Source of the DNA: an uncultured Verrucomicrobiota bacterium
Lineage (GTDB): Bacteria > Verrucomicrobiota > Verrucomicrobiia > Limisphaerales > UBA9464
Length of the DNA stretch: 64,000 nucleotides
NCBI GenBank assembly: GCA_903922605.1
Contig: CAIXUG010000010.1
Coordinates: forward strand, 1-64,000
Reading direction: 5' to 3'
Numbering within the stretch: the first letter of the stretch is position 1; the number at the start of each line of letters is the position of its first letter. The translations under genes and the position numbers were made by a program. Under the pieces are notes generated by a model, which saw nothing but the letters and a program-made list of their open reading frames with translations, did no database searches and was not told the DNA's origin. Below, piece after piece: positions 34,801 to 41,745 of the stretch.

Positions 34801-34883
34801 CAGTCGTGGCGGACGCGATGTACGTGCCGGAAATCCGGGCCAATTCCGCCGAGCTGCGCGTGAACGTGGGCGAGGGGAAGTAA
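28881..34883 (+). CDS. Bacterial alpha-2-macroglobulin with thioester motif
   Basis: 2000 aa from the ATG at 28881, chosen because it begins a clean signal peptide (LLRLLCLLAVLPAFAA); an earlier in-frame ATG at 28827 precedes it without sense. There is no lipobox, so it is periplasmic or surface-associated rather than a lipoprotein. The N-terminal 300 residues are helical, TPR-like. Macroglobulin domains follow, and then the thioester region YPYGCTEQ with C1454 and Q1457 and the surrounding helical (alpha-6/alpha-6) domain containing GGWGWWKEGESDAW. The C-terminal domain resembles the receptor-binding MG domain. It likely traps attacking proteases. No penicillin-binding protein 1C gene is adjacent, unlike in many proteobacteria. 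Confidence 0.93.
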   Translation: MNSLFPPLRLLRLLCLLAVLPAFAADFGEIRRNAEQLYAEGSYAKAREAYLAADTNALPKAEARWVVFRLADCQWRASATARGTDGEPIQAARRVLEQLSSQDAPPIERDRVWAEANESIGELHARTGENRDWVGTRYTQALDWWAGQSDLEQARPRYLALVWKWHHPAYMGRGFDGFWNEIPMNLIDNAVTIARTPDDIARAHYLRAVAKAYETGNFDAMLQVEEDYQAAIKLGKTTEWYDDALFRYANWLGSYGKLLIEEEDRWQRVPDYERALGLYRRLVQEFKQGETRYWPQAKQQIEEITAAHLGLSVPGVLLPGSETQFSVSWRNVKEVTYTLRSVSLPRDVKFNDAKRSSGEWLEFLSPGDAKVVQRGGIETKDTGEHLPGSRTMNLTNRLATGAYLLEAKGGGQTSRELVLVSDATLVLKTSGKQTLAWFVDALTGKPIPEATVKLWLHYYDGSGDRPRWDSQEKTTDAGGVAVFDFNGRNGDLFASARAGDRQAFAVTGANAWYERPDGWKVYAFTDRPAYRPGETAQWKLTARRYANGTYSAPVNMPLQYEITDPRGSKLTNGVVTLNDFGSAWADTALTDKQPLGEYQVSFWEDAKHEHHVGGATLFRLEEYKLPEFEVKVLMPEEDAPGGGKRKKSFRLGDRVEIAIQADYYFGGAVADASVEVIVRQAPFNWYWPMPYEFPWLHETAGGGFSSGFGLRRGGYRGRNYGGDQIVKRETLKTDANGRATLTLETDVNGSDLDFQVEARVTDAARREITANGNVRVTRQRYAVNAHPANNLPRPGDKVRVAFTAKDANDQPISVAGTVRITREYWWEIWLDSYGREVKGDALKAAREKYAIWPPKPEPGMKDWRLKFAGYEHEDIATNTVSLDAEGKGELTFTPAREGYYRFAWSSPDAANIRVPALVPRITTEATVWVTTARTTELGYRTGGLELIVDADTFRVGQTAPVMLVGPSADRWVLFTVEAGELDSFQVVHLTGTTKLLEVPVTERHVPNVWLGGALVNDRQLFTDDKEVVVPPTKNFLTVEVKPDRADYQPREDGSLTVTTRDDQGKPVSAEVALSLVDESVFYIQSDYAGDPRQFFFGEKRGQQFRADSSFNQRQYVRLVKSRLDDLRDDRNPEPEEAVNAPSGEIQTKGLPWTVSASVNGFFGDKNVLARRYGMIPLESKMAAANAPRMRMDSLAEGASAVLGLQVAGRVLAGFSAGEVSAAEPAVVVRSDFRATAFWQPDVKTGADGTARVAVKYPESLTRWQATARAVTTGSQVGWAKASARTRQPLILRLQTPRFLVVGDLAVVSVVINNNTAEPLTLTPKLAVEGAVITGGFIKGEFVKEEAGPVTVPANGEARVNWAVSAQQAGHAKCTVSGRAGKFSDAMERVLSVEEHGIEKFLAKSGKATNGDVLVKLDLPARKPGSERLTVSVTPSLAVTMLDALPYLADYPYGCTEQTLSRFLPATIVRQTLRSLGLDAETAMARTFGGIETNTAAAAQPGGKKDLNQLNAMVAAGLDRLNDFQHADGGWGWWKEGESDAWMTAYVVWGLNLARQADVKVDNERLRRALVWLEHHLVEAENDPALQTWMLHALAVQHARVKAILVGEFETKALLNLWTQRDQMNPYTRSLFALTVHHFGDHEKALALVRALSDGVVRDDKPDASVLLGNAGAGAPPTVHWGRETGWWSWSDGGVETTAFVLRALLAIDPKNELVEPAANWLLKNRRGAQWSNTRDTALVILALNDYLRVTGELKGELDYEVVVNGQSLARKRITPADIVSAPSVFTVDPKLVRDANEIRIVRHGGNAPVYFAVQAAFFSAEEPVTPAGNELFVRRSYFKLVPRATLLKGTVFDRVPLNEGETVNSGERIETVLSIETKNNYEYLLFEDLKPAGFEAVEVRSGGSLYARELKRSAAPVTSASAGERDEFTGRTSWVYPEWRDRKAAMFVSRLPQGLWELRYEFRAETPGRFHALPVVADAMYVPEIRANSAELRVNVGEGK

Positions 34884-34949
34884 GCGCCGAAAATCGAGGG
34901 CAAAAGTTCAAAGCTCCTCCCACAAGCCGGGGACATGCCGTTGAAATCT

Positions 34950-35099
34950 CGCTAGCACCCGGCTTCAGCCGGGTGGGGAAACGGCAACGAAGCGCAACGG
35001 TTTCAACCGTTTTTCTGACGGTGATGGCTCCCGACAAGCCGTTGAAACGGCTGAGTCAAACGCGCGGACTCGACACCGGGCTGAAAGCCCGGTGCTAGT
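34950..35099. repeat. Composite 150-bp inverted-repeat element
   Basis: The outer arms GCTAGCACCCGGCTTCAGCC (34951-34970) and GGGCTGAAAGCCCGGTGCTA (35078-35097) are inverted copies. Each arm also folds locally (CCGGCTTCAGCCGG; CCGGGCTGAAAGCCCGG). Inside lie AACGGTTTCAACCGTT followed by TTT, and AGCCGTTGAAACGGCT. The AACGGT hairpin with T-run at about 34997-35015 could terminate the macroglobulin transcript. The 382-base gap 34884-35265 holds no ORF that I can support. Confidence 0.75.
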
Positions 35100-35265
35100 G
35101 GAATGAGGCCCGGGAACGGGAGCGCAAGGGAAGTGGGGTGGCCGGGCGCAGGATGGAAAGATCGCCCCGTCCTCCTTCTGGTTTCCGGTGGTCCGAGATC
35201 ACCAGTATTATTTAAAGCGCTCGAGTGTTTCTTTGGAGCTTTGAGCTTGGGTTTTGGAGCTTGCC

Positions 35266-36486
35266 TCAGAACCCCTCCATCCCGATCACGCGCATGACTT
35301 CCTCCAGCGTGGTTTCGCCGTGGACCACGCGGCGCAGGCCCTTTTGCCAGAGGGTGAGCAGGCCGTCGGCCTGGGCGATCTCCTGCAGCCGCCGGGTCGG
35401 CGTGCGTTCCAGGATCGCCTCGCGGAGGCTTTCCGAGACGGTCAGCATTTCCGTGACGGTGCCGCGACCGCTGAAGCCGGTATGGTTGCACGCCGCGCAG
35501 CCCATGCCCTTGCGGAACTGCGCCGTGTCGAGCATCTCGGCCGGGATCAGGCGCATCAGGGATTCTTCCGGCGAGTACGGCTCGGAGCACACCGGGCAGT
35601 TCTTCCGGATCAGGCGCACGCCCAGCACGCCCACGATGGACGAGGATAGCAGGAAGGGCTCGATCCCCATGTTAATGAGCCGCGCAAACACGCCGGCGGT
35701 GCTCGATGCATGGATCGTGCTCAGCACCAGATGGCCCGTGAGGCCGGCCTGCACTGCGATATTGGCCGTCTCCGCGTCGCGGATTTCGCCGATCATGATG
35801 ACCTGCGGGTCCTGCCGCATGAGCGACCGGAGGGCGACCGGGTAGGTGTATTCGCGGGCCGGATTGCATTGGGACTGGGCAATGAGCGGCAGGTTGAACT
35901 CCACCGGGTCTTCCACGGTGGCGACGCTGATGCTGGGCCCGGCCCGGTCGATGAGGTGGTGCAGCGCGGCGTAGATCGCGGTGGTCTTGCCGGAACCGGT
36001 CGGGCCGGTGAGCAGGATGAGCCCGGTCGGCCGCAGCAGCATCGACTTGAAGGTGACCAGGGAATCCTCCTCCATGCCGAGCGTATCAAGGTCAAAGCTG
36101 CGGCCCTTCGGGTCGAAGATACGGATGACCACCTTTTCGCCCCGGATCGTGGGGAAGGTGGAGATGCGGAGCACGACGTTGCCCGCCTCCTCGAAGGTGT
36201 TCGCCCGGCCCTCCTGCGGCAGGTTCGTCTCATGGCCGATGAGGTTCGACATGATCTTGAGCCGGCCCACGACCTTGGGGAGCAGGTCGCTGGGCAGGTG
36301 GACCAGCTCGTTCAGCACACCGCTGAGGCGCACCCGCACGGCGATGGAGCTTTCCCACGGCTCGATATGGATGTCAGACGCCCCGGCCCGCACCGCGTCG
36401 ATGATGACGCAGTCCACCAGCTTCATGATGTCGATCTCCTCATCGGAAGTGCAGGTTTGCAGGAACTGGATCGTCTGAGAACTCAT
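35266..36486 (-). CDS. GspE/PilB-like secretion or pilus assembly ATPase, short form
   Basis: 406 aa. Walker A is GPTGSGKT (161-168), the Asp box lies around EDPVEF, Walker B is QVIMIGEIRDAETA (228-241), and the His box is TGHLVLSTIHASS. A tetracysteine zinc motif (C297-x2-C300, C330-x2-C333) is typical of GspE/PilB. The usual N-terminal MshEN/GspE_N region of about 150 residues is missing. It is probably the extension ATPase of a type II secretion or type IV pilus-like system. No inner-membrane platform gene is next to it; such systems are often scattered in this phylum. Confidence 0.9.
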   Translation of the reverse strand: MSSQTIQFLQTCTSDEEIDIMKLVDCVIIDAVRAGASDIHIEPWESSIAVRVRLSGVLNELVHLPSDLLPKVVGRLKIMSNLIGHETNLPQEGRANTFEEAGNVVLRISTFPTIRGEKVVIRIFDPKGRSFDLDTLGMEEDSLVTFKSMLLRPTGLILLTGPTGSGKTTAIYAALHHLIDRAGPSISVATVEDPVEFNLPLIAQSQCNPAREYTYPVALRSLMRQDPQVIMIGEIRDAETANIAVQAGLTGHLVLSTIHASSTAGVFARLINMGIEPFLLSSSIVGVLGVRLIRKNCPVCSEPYSPEESLMRLIPAEMLDTAQFRKGMGCAACNHTGFSGRGTVTEMLTVSESLREAILERTPTRRLQEIAQADGLLTLWQKGLRRVVHGETTLEEVMRVIGMEGF

Positions 36487-36770
36487 GGCACGGATTGTTT
36501 ACACGGGTGAATATCGAACGGGAAGCCGTTTTATGGCCTCCCCCAGGTCGGCCTCATCAGACCGGGCAGACGCCCGAACGTTTGAATCCATTTTGAGAAT
36601 TTTCGGCCCGCCCCTGCGCCCGGGGGCGAAAAAAGTTGAATCCGACTGCCGGGCGCAGGCGTATTGCCTGTTATAGGCCCCGGAAAAACGGGGTGCTTTC
36701 CGGCGTTGGCGCGTGGGCAGAGCTGTGCCACTGTCCGGCGCCGTCGGGCCAAAGAGTAGCGGTAGCATCG

Positions 36771-37718
36771 ATGAAACCCGCCCCATCAACCACCGCTGAG
36801 CCGCGTTCGTGTCTCTACGAATGTTCGGTGATGCATCATCGTCTCGCCCCCCGGCAGCACCGTTTCCGCTACGGCATCTTCATGCTTTGCCTGGATTTGG
36901 ACGAACTGCCCGCACTGGACGCCCGGCTGCGGACGTTCAGCCATAACCGCTGGAACCTCTATACCTTCCGCGATGATGACCATCTGCAGACGGGGGGCGG
37001 GGAGCGGGGAGCGGGGAACACCGAGCGCGGAACGCAGAACGGGGAGCGCGGAGTGGAGAATCAGACGGCTTTTGGCGGTCTGAAATCGGAGCTTACCGCC
37101 TGGCTGGCTGAGCAGGGAGTAACACTCCCGGCGGATGCCCGTATCACCCTCGTCACATTGCCCCGGGTGCTGGGTTATATTTTCAGCCCGGTCAGTTTTT
37201 ACTTCTGCCACACCGCCCAGGGTATGCCGCTGGCGGCCGTGGCCGAGGTGCAGAACACCTTTGGAGAGCTGAAGCCCTATCTGGTCCCCTTGGAAACGGA
37301 GGCCGGGGCGGAAAAGTTCCGGGTGGTCGTGCCCAAGCACTTCTATGTCTCGCCCTTCAGCGGGCTCGACCTGTGTTTCGACTTCCGGCTTCGCACCCCC
37401 GGTGACCGGCTGGAGCTGAATGTCAACGATGTCACCGGCGACGGGCAGACACAGCTGGTGAGCACCCTTACGGGCACGCGCCAGCCCCTGACCGATGGCC
37501 AACTGCTCCGGCTCACCGCCAAATACCCGCTGGTTACGCTGCGGGTGATCACACTCATCCACTGGCATGCGTTGCGGCTCTGGTGGAAGCGCATCTCCTG
37601 GCACCGCAAGACCGCCCAGCCCGATCTCCAGAGCGGGGTTTACCGGCCCCACGCGAGCCTTCGCCGGGCCCCGGCGGAAGCGCCGATCATTTCTCCCGCA
37701 CCTGCGCCCGTCGATTAA
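36771..37718 (+). CDS. DUF1365 protein of a lipid-modification cluster
   Basis: 315 aa from the ATG at 36771. DUF1365 signatures are YECSVMHHRLAPRQHRFRYG near the N-terminus, GYIFSPVSFYFCH in the centre, and FHVSPF-like FYVSPFSGLD. Residues 74-97 (rich in G, E, R, N and T) are coded by GGGGAGCGGGGAGC tandem units and interrupt the domain between DDDHLQ and FGGLKSELTAWL. DUF1365 genes accompany CFA-type methyltransferases in unusual fatty-acid synthesis clusters, although their reaction is not established. It is followed 21 bases later by a CFA-like gene. Confidence 0.85.
   Translation: MKPAPSTTAEPRSCLYECSVMHHRLAPRQHRFRYGIFMLCLDLDELPALDARLRTFSHNRWNLYTFRDDDHLQTGGGERGAGNTERGTQNGERGVENQTAFGGLKSELTAWLAEQGVTLPADARITLVTLPRVLGYIFSPVSFYFCHTAQGMPLAAVAEVQNTFGELKPYLVPLETEAGAEKFRVVVPKHFYVSPFSGLDLCFDFRLRTPGDRLELNVNDVTGDGQTQLVSTLTGTRQPLTDGQLLRLTAKYPLVTLRVITLIHWHALRLWWKRISWHRKTAQPDLQSGVYRPHASLRRAPAEAPIISPAPAPVD
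36991..37062. repeat. GGAGCGCGGAGC-type repeat (copy 3), in frame within the DUF1365 gene
   Basis: Imperfect tandem GGGGAGCGGGGAGCGGGGAA units followed by GAGCGCGGAACGCAGAACGG. The unit matches copies at 11749-11787, 24240-24268 and 59350-59392. It adds about 24 codons without breaking the frame. Confidence 0.7.
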
Positions 37719-37739
37719 CCCGAACGACGAAATTCAGCC

Positions 37740-39041
37740 GTGAACCACCTCGATTCCAATCCGCCCGCCTTTGCCGGCCTGGCTGGCACCGCCGCCCGGC
37801 CCGCGTCGCGCCGCTCGTTGCCGGACCGCCTCTGCCAGGCGCTGGTCTTCCGCACGCTCGCGCCCATGCGCCACGGACGGCTGCTGATGCGCCTGCCCGA
37901 TGGCACGCAGCAGGTTTTCGGCACCGGCGGGGATGGGCCGGTCGCCGAAATGGTCGTCCGCTCGCCGCGTTTCTTCCGCCACTGCGTGCTGCACGCCGAC
38001 ATCGGCTTCGGGGAAACCTATCAGGATGGCGACTGGGATTCGCCCGACCTCTACGCCGTGATCGCGTGGTTCTGTGCCAACGTGGAGCAGTCGCCGTCGA
38101 TGTCCGGCTCCACCCGGAAGGACTGGCGCGTAAACCTGCTCGCGCTGGCCAACCGCCTCCGCCACGTCCTGAACCGCAACTCGCTGACCGGTTCCCGGGC
38201 GAACATCCACGCGCATTACGACCTTGGGAACGCCTTCTACTCGCTCTGGCTCGACCCGACGATGACCTACAGCGCCGCCCTCTTCGAATATCCCGACCAG
38301 GACCTGGCGGCGGCGCAGTTTGCCAAGTACGACCGGCTCTGCCGTGAACTGAGGCTAAAGCCCACCGATCACGTGCTCGAAATCGGCTCCGGTTGGGGCG
38401 GTTTCACCGAACACGCCGTGAAGCACTACGGCTGCCGGGTCACGACCGTCACCATCAGCGAGGAGCAGCGGAAGTTCTGCGCCGAACGCTTTGCCCGGGC
38501 CGGCATCGCGAACCGCGCCGAGGTGCGGTTGCAGGACTACCGCCTCCTTGGTGGCCAGTTCGACAAGATCTGCAGCATCGAGATGCTGGAGGCGGTCGGT
38601 GACCGGTATCTGGAGACCTATTTCGCCAAGGTGCAGTCGCTGCTCGCGCCGCATGGGCTTTTTGCGGCGCAGTTCATCACCTGTCCCGATGCGCGCCACG
38701 CCGAGCTGCGCCGGGGCGTGGACTGGATTCAGAAGCACGTTTTCCCCGGCTCGCTGCTGCTCTCGATGAACCGGGTCGGCCAGGCCATCCAGAACACCGG
38801 CTCACTCTCGCTGCACAGCCTCCACGACCTCGGCCTCGACTACGCGCGCACGCTCCGGGTGTGGCGCGGGCGGTTCAATGAACGTCTCGAAGAGGTGCGC
38901 CGGCTGGGCTTTGACGAGCGCTTCATCCGCACCTGGAACTACTACCTCGCCTACTGCGAGGCCGCCTTTGCCTGGCGCAACATCAGCGTCGTGCAGGCGA
39001 CCTGGACCGCGCCGAACAACCGGAGCCTGATGGGGCAGTGA
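37740..39041 (+). CDS. cfa: Cyclopropane-fatty-acid-synthase-like methyltransferase (first paralog)
   Basis: 433 aa from a GTG at 37740. The N-terminal lipid-binding part (about 35-150) is followed by NIHAHYDLGNAFYSLWLDP and TYSAALFEYP. SAM motif I is VLEIGSGWGGF (212-222), then TISEEQRKFCAERF and SIEMLEAVGDRYLETYF. Family enzymes add a methyl or methylene group from SAM across lipid double bonds. In a DUF1365/DUF1475/DUF1295 context the product may be a branched, cyclopropane or furan-type fatty acid; this is inferred from context only. Confidence 0.9.
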   Translation: MNHLDSNPPAFAGLAGTAARPASRRSLPDRLCQALVFRTLAPMRHGRLLMRLPDGTQQVFGTGGDGPVAEMVVRSPRFFRHCVLHADIGFGETYQDGDWDSPDLYAVIAWFCANVEQSPSMSGSTRKDWRVNLLALANRLRHVLNRNSLTGSRANIHAHYDLGNAFYSLWLDPTMTYSAALFEYPDQDLAAAQFAKYDRLCRELRLKPTDHVLEIGSGWGGFTEHAVKHYGCRVTTVTISEEQRKFCAERFARAGIANRAEVRLQDYRLLGGQFDKICSIEMLEAVGDRYLETYFAKVQSLLAPHGLFAAQFITCPDARHAELRRGVDWIQKHVFPGSLLLSMNRVGQAIQNTGSLSLHSLHDLGLDYARTLRVWRGRFNERLEEVRRLGFDERFIRTWNYYLAYCEAAFAWRNISVVQATWTAPNNRSLMGQ

Positions 39042-39138
39042 ATTTCAAATTCGAAATTTAGAAATTCAAAATGAACCACGACCACTTGGGGGTTCGGCGC
39101 TTTGACTTTTTCATTTTGAATTCTGAATTTTTAATTCC
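39040..39138. repeat. AT-rich inverted repeat between the CFA-like and DUF1475 genes
   Basis: The arms GAATTTCAAATTCGAAATTT...TTCAAAATG and CATTTTGAATTCTGAATTT are complementary in blocks. Base composition differs sharply from the neighbouring genes. It covers the whole gap between the CFA-like and DUF1475 genes. Confidence 0.65.
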
Positions 39139-39146
39139 ACCTCCCC

Positions 39147-39482
39147 ATGATCCTCTTCCTCCGCTTCGCTTTCGCCGGGGTGATTGTTGCGATGCTCTGC
39201 GTCACGTCGTGGGCGAGTTCGGTCGTCGCGCTATGGAACATGCCGCACGAGGTGGCCATGCATCCGTGGTTCATCGCGACGCTGTTCGACACCTACTTCG
39301 CCTTTCTCACCTTCTGGCTCTGGCTGGCGTGGAAGGAACGTGCCTGGTTGCCACGGGTGGCGTGGCTCATCGCCATCCTGCTGCTCGGCAACATCGCCAT
39401 GGCGGCTTACATGCTGATCCAGCTCTTCCGCCTGCCGCGAACGGCGTCGCTGGACCAACTGCTCGCGAGGAGGAACGGGTGA
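39147..39482 (+). CDS. DUF1475 small membrane protein
   Basis: 111 aa with three or four hydrophobic helices. The phrases HPWFIATLFDTYFAFLTFW and LLGNIAMAAYMLIQLFRLP are characteristic of DUF1475. DUF1475 genes co-occur with DUF1365, CFA-like and DUF1295 genes. The biochemical role is unknown; it is probably an inner-membrane component of the lipid-modification pathway. Confidence 0.82.
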   Translation: MILFLRFAFAGVIVAMLCVTSWASSVVALWNMPHEVAMHPWFIATLFDTYFAFLTFWLWLAWKERAWLPRVAWLIAILLLGNIAMAAYMLIQLFRLPRTASLDQLLARRNG

Positions 39483-39560
39483 ACTCGGCGTGCGAAGCAA
39501 CCCGCCTCCAAGCCGCAGGGGGCGGAGTCCGATGCGTTCGGTATCCGTGGACGTCGTTGC

Positions 39561-39674
39561 GTTCCCCCGCTCCTGGGGGTGAGGGTGGGCCAGCCTCCCT
39601 CTTCCTATCGCGCCAGGACAATCTGTCCACGCCGGCCCTCACCCTAACCCTCTCCCCCCGGAGAGGGGACTTCC
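39561..39674. repeat. CTCACCC/GGGTGAG-type inverted-repeat element (copy 1)
   Basis: The left part contains CCCCCGCTCCTGGGGGTGAG and the right part CCGGCCCTCACCCTAACCCT then CTCCCCCCGGAGAGGGG. It is the same family as the element at 45337-45476 and the hairpin at 59874-59925. It lies in the 281-base gap before the DUF1295 gene. Confidence 0.6.
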
Positions 39675-39763
39675 CGATCCTCCTCCGTCTCGTCGCTGGC
39701 ACACACCGGTGCCGGTTCCAGTCTGCGGAGTTCGGCACCGTTTGCAGCCGGAGCCGCTGAGCC

Positions 39764-40606
39764 ATGCCCATCTTCCTGCTCCTTCTCACCTTCGCCTTGG
39801 TGTTCGTCCTCCTTGAGATGACGGCCACCTTCGCGCTGGCGCAACGGCTGCGGAACTTCGGCATCGTGGACATCGTGTGGTCCGCCGGCTTCACGCCGAT
39901 CGTATGGCTCTACGTGGCGCTGGCCGCGTGGCGTACCTATGACGCCAAGCTCAACGCGCATCCCGAGTGGAACGGGCCCGCCGCCCTCACCATCGCCGTT
40001 CTGGTCAGCGCGTGGAGTCTGCGCCTCGGCACGCATCTGCTGGTGCGGGTGAAATCCCACCATCCGGTCGAGGATGTGCGCTACGCCAAGCTCCGGCAGG
40101 AATGGGGTGCCCAGACAGACCGGAAGATGTTCGGCTTCTTCCTCCTTCAGGGCGCGTTGCAAGTGGTGCTCTCACTGCCATGGCTGTTGATCATCCTGGA
40201 TGATACCCCGATGCGAGCCTTTGTGCTGGGTCCGCTGGCGTGGGCCGGGGCGGCCATCTGGCTCGCCGGCCTCGTGGGCGAATCCATCGCCGACCGGCAG
40301 CTTGCGAAGTTCCGTGCAGATCCGGCCAACAAGGGCACGGTGTGTCAGGCTGGCCTTTGGAATTATTCGCGTCATCCGAACTACTTTTTCGAATGGCTCA
40401 TCTGGGTCGGCTACGCGGTGTTTGCGCTGGGTTCGCCGTGGGGCTGGCTGGGGCTGCTCGCGCCCGCGCTCATGTGGCACTTCCTCGTGAATGTTACCGG
40501 CGTGCCCATGACCGAGGAACTGTCCGTGAAATCCAAGGGCGACGCCTACCGCGAATACCAGCGCACCACGAGCGCCTTCGTGCCGTGGTTTAAGAAGAAG
40601 ATTTGA
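39764..40606 (+). CDS. DUF1295 membrane protein (steroid 5-alpha reductase-like fold)
   Basis: 280 aa with about six transmembrane helices. The C-terminal SRHPNYFFEWLIWVGYAVFA and TEELSVKSKGDAYREYQRTT segments are diagnostic of DUF1295/ICMT-like membrane reductases. Relatives reduce or methylate lipid substrates using a cofactor bound at the C-terminal cytosolic face. In this cluster it probably acts on the CFA-like enzyme's product or on another unusual fatty acid. Confidence 0.88.
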   Translation: MPIFLLLLTFALVFVLLEMTATFALAQRLRNFGIVDIVWSAGFTPIVWLYVALAAWRTYDAKLNAHPEWNGPAALTIAVLVSAWSLRLGTHLLVRVKSHHPVEDVRYAKLRQEWGAQTDRKMFGFFLLQGALQVVLSLPWLLIILDDTPMRAFVLGPLAWAGAAIWLAGLVGESIADRQLAKFRADPANKGTVCQAGLWNYSRHPNYFFEWLIWVGYAVFALGSPWGWLGLLAPALMWHFLVNVTGVPMTEELSVKSKGDAYREYQRTTSAFVPWFKKKI

Positions 40607-40787
40607 AACCACGGATTACACGGATGACACAGATAAGAAACGGCGGTCCAGCCACGTTCATCCGTGCAGATCAGTATCGATCAGCGGTTAAAGATGTTTG
40701 TCCAAACCACTGATCCACACTGACCAAACCCTAATCAGAAACGGCACCGAAACCTTCCTATCCGTGTCATCGATGAAATCCGTGGTT
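40607..40787. repeat. 181-bp inverted-repeat element (ACCACGGATT type, copy 1)
   Basis: AACCACGGATTACACGGATG at the left end and ATCGATGAAATCCGTGGTT at the right end are inverted copies of one another. Inside, TGCAGATCAGTATCGATCAG recurs in variant form at 41704-41723. It begins directly after the DUF1295 stop codon. The rest of the 307-base gap up to 40913 shows nothing else. Confidence 0.75.
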
Positions 40788-40913
40788 AAGAAATCCTCCG
40801 GCAATGCTCGACTCCGTCCCCACCTGCGACGTCTGCTGCGCACTTCGTGCCTTGGTTCAGGATTAACCGCTAACTTCATTGAATCTCTGATGGGTTTGGC
40901 CTCCGATTCCCCT

Positions 40914-41624
40914 ATGATCTGCTTCCCAAGAAACATAGCCGTCTTTCTCCTGGCCCTGTTATTTCGCGCCTCCTCACTGGCTCAGGATACCACCTTCATT
41001 AACTTTGCGGATTTGGCTTCGGCCGACCGGTTCAGCCACCTTTGCCAGGACGGCAGCTTGCTCCTGTCAGGAGTCCCATTGCGTCTTGAACCCTTGCACG
41101 CTTGCGATGGCGCGACAGCCTATTGTGGCGGTTTAAGCGTGCAGGGGCAGGCGGTAGTAGTTGATGCACGCCAGTTCACGAATAATCTCGTGGCGGTCGA
41201 AGCCATCGTCACGGATGCCTGCGGTAAGGCTTGCACGGCCATCAGCGGATTGCTGGCCGGCCAAGAGGTGATCCGTTCAGCCAACCAGGCGGCCGCGGAA
41301 GGCATCGTGCTTCGCTTCGAGGTTATACCGGGGTCGATCGACGCGGTGCGGTTCACCTCTTTCGAGGGGAGAATTCAATCATTGCAAATGCTGTCGGTCG
41401 TCGAGCCCCCCGTCCCCCGCTTGAGCGTAACTCGCACCGAAAGCGGACTGCAATTTACTTGGAGTTACGCTTACTCGGGATGGCGGCTCGAACAGGCTCA
41501 AAAACTCGGCACCGGGACTTGGAGCCCCATCGGAATCCAGGCGCTCCGTGACGATTGCGACCAAATGACAGTCACCTTGGCCTCAGACACAGGAGCCGGA
41601 TTCTTCCGGCTCGTCTCCCCGTGA
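40914..41624 (+). CDS. Secreted hypothetical protein with C-terminal FFRL-type tail
   Basis: 236 aa from the ATG at 40914, chosen because it opens a signal peptide (AVFLLALLFRASSLAQ); the frame extends upstream through a repeat element, which is unlikely to be translated. The mature part is beta-rich. A domain of about 130 residues contains four cysteines (HLCQDG, LHACDG, TAYCGG, CGKAC). A C-terminal segment with LEQAQKLGTGTWSPIG and a GAGFFRLVSP ending resembles tails of many secreted Verrucomicrobiota proteins. Function is unknown. It is bracketed by two related repeat elements. Confidence 0.6.
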   Translation: MICFPRNIAVFLLALLFRASSLAQDTTFINFADLASADRFSHLCQDGSLLLSGVPLRLEPLHACDGATAYCGGLSVQGQAVVVDARQFTNNLVAVEAIVTDACGKACTAISGLLAGQEVIRSANQAAAEGIVLRFEVIPGSIDAVRFTSFEGRIQSLQMLSVVEPPVPRLSVTRTESGLQFTWSYAYSGWRLEQAQKLGTGTWSPIGIQALRDDCDQMTVTLASDTGAGFFRLVSP

Positions 41625-41650
41625 TACCCAAGCAGCAAGTTTCAACGGCT

Positions 41651-41731
41651 GAACAACACGAATGAACACTGATCAGAAGCGACGACAAAAGCATGCTCAT
41701 CAGTGCAGATCGGTGTTGATCAGTGGTTAAA
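41651..41731. repeat. ACTGATCAG-type repeat (copy 2) downstream of the secreted protein
   Basis: GAACACTGATCAGAAG and TTGATCAGTGGTTAA are inverted. CAGTGCAGATCGGTGTTGAT matches the internal segment of the 40607-40787 element with a few changes. Confidence 0.6.
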
Positions 41732-41745
41732 CAAATCTCTGTCCG

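Noticed and set aside
34950-35099. CRISPR-like array
   Set aside because: The repeated units are inverted and nested, not direct repeats with uniform spacers; no cas gene is in the window.
40698-40913. Upstream extension of the secreted-protein frame to 40698
   Set aside because: It would translate most of an inverted-repeat element and place the signal peptide in the middle of the protein.
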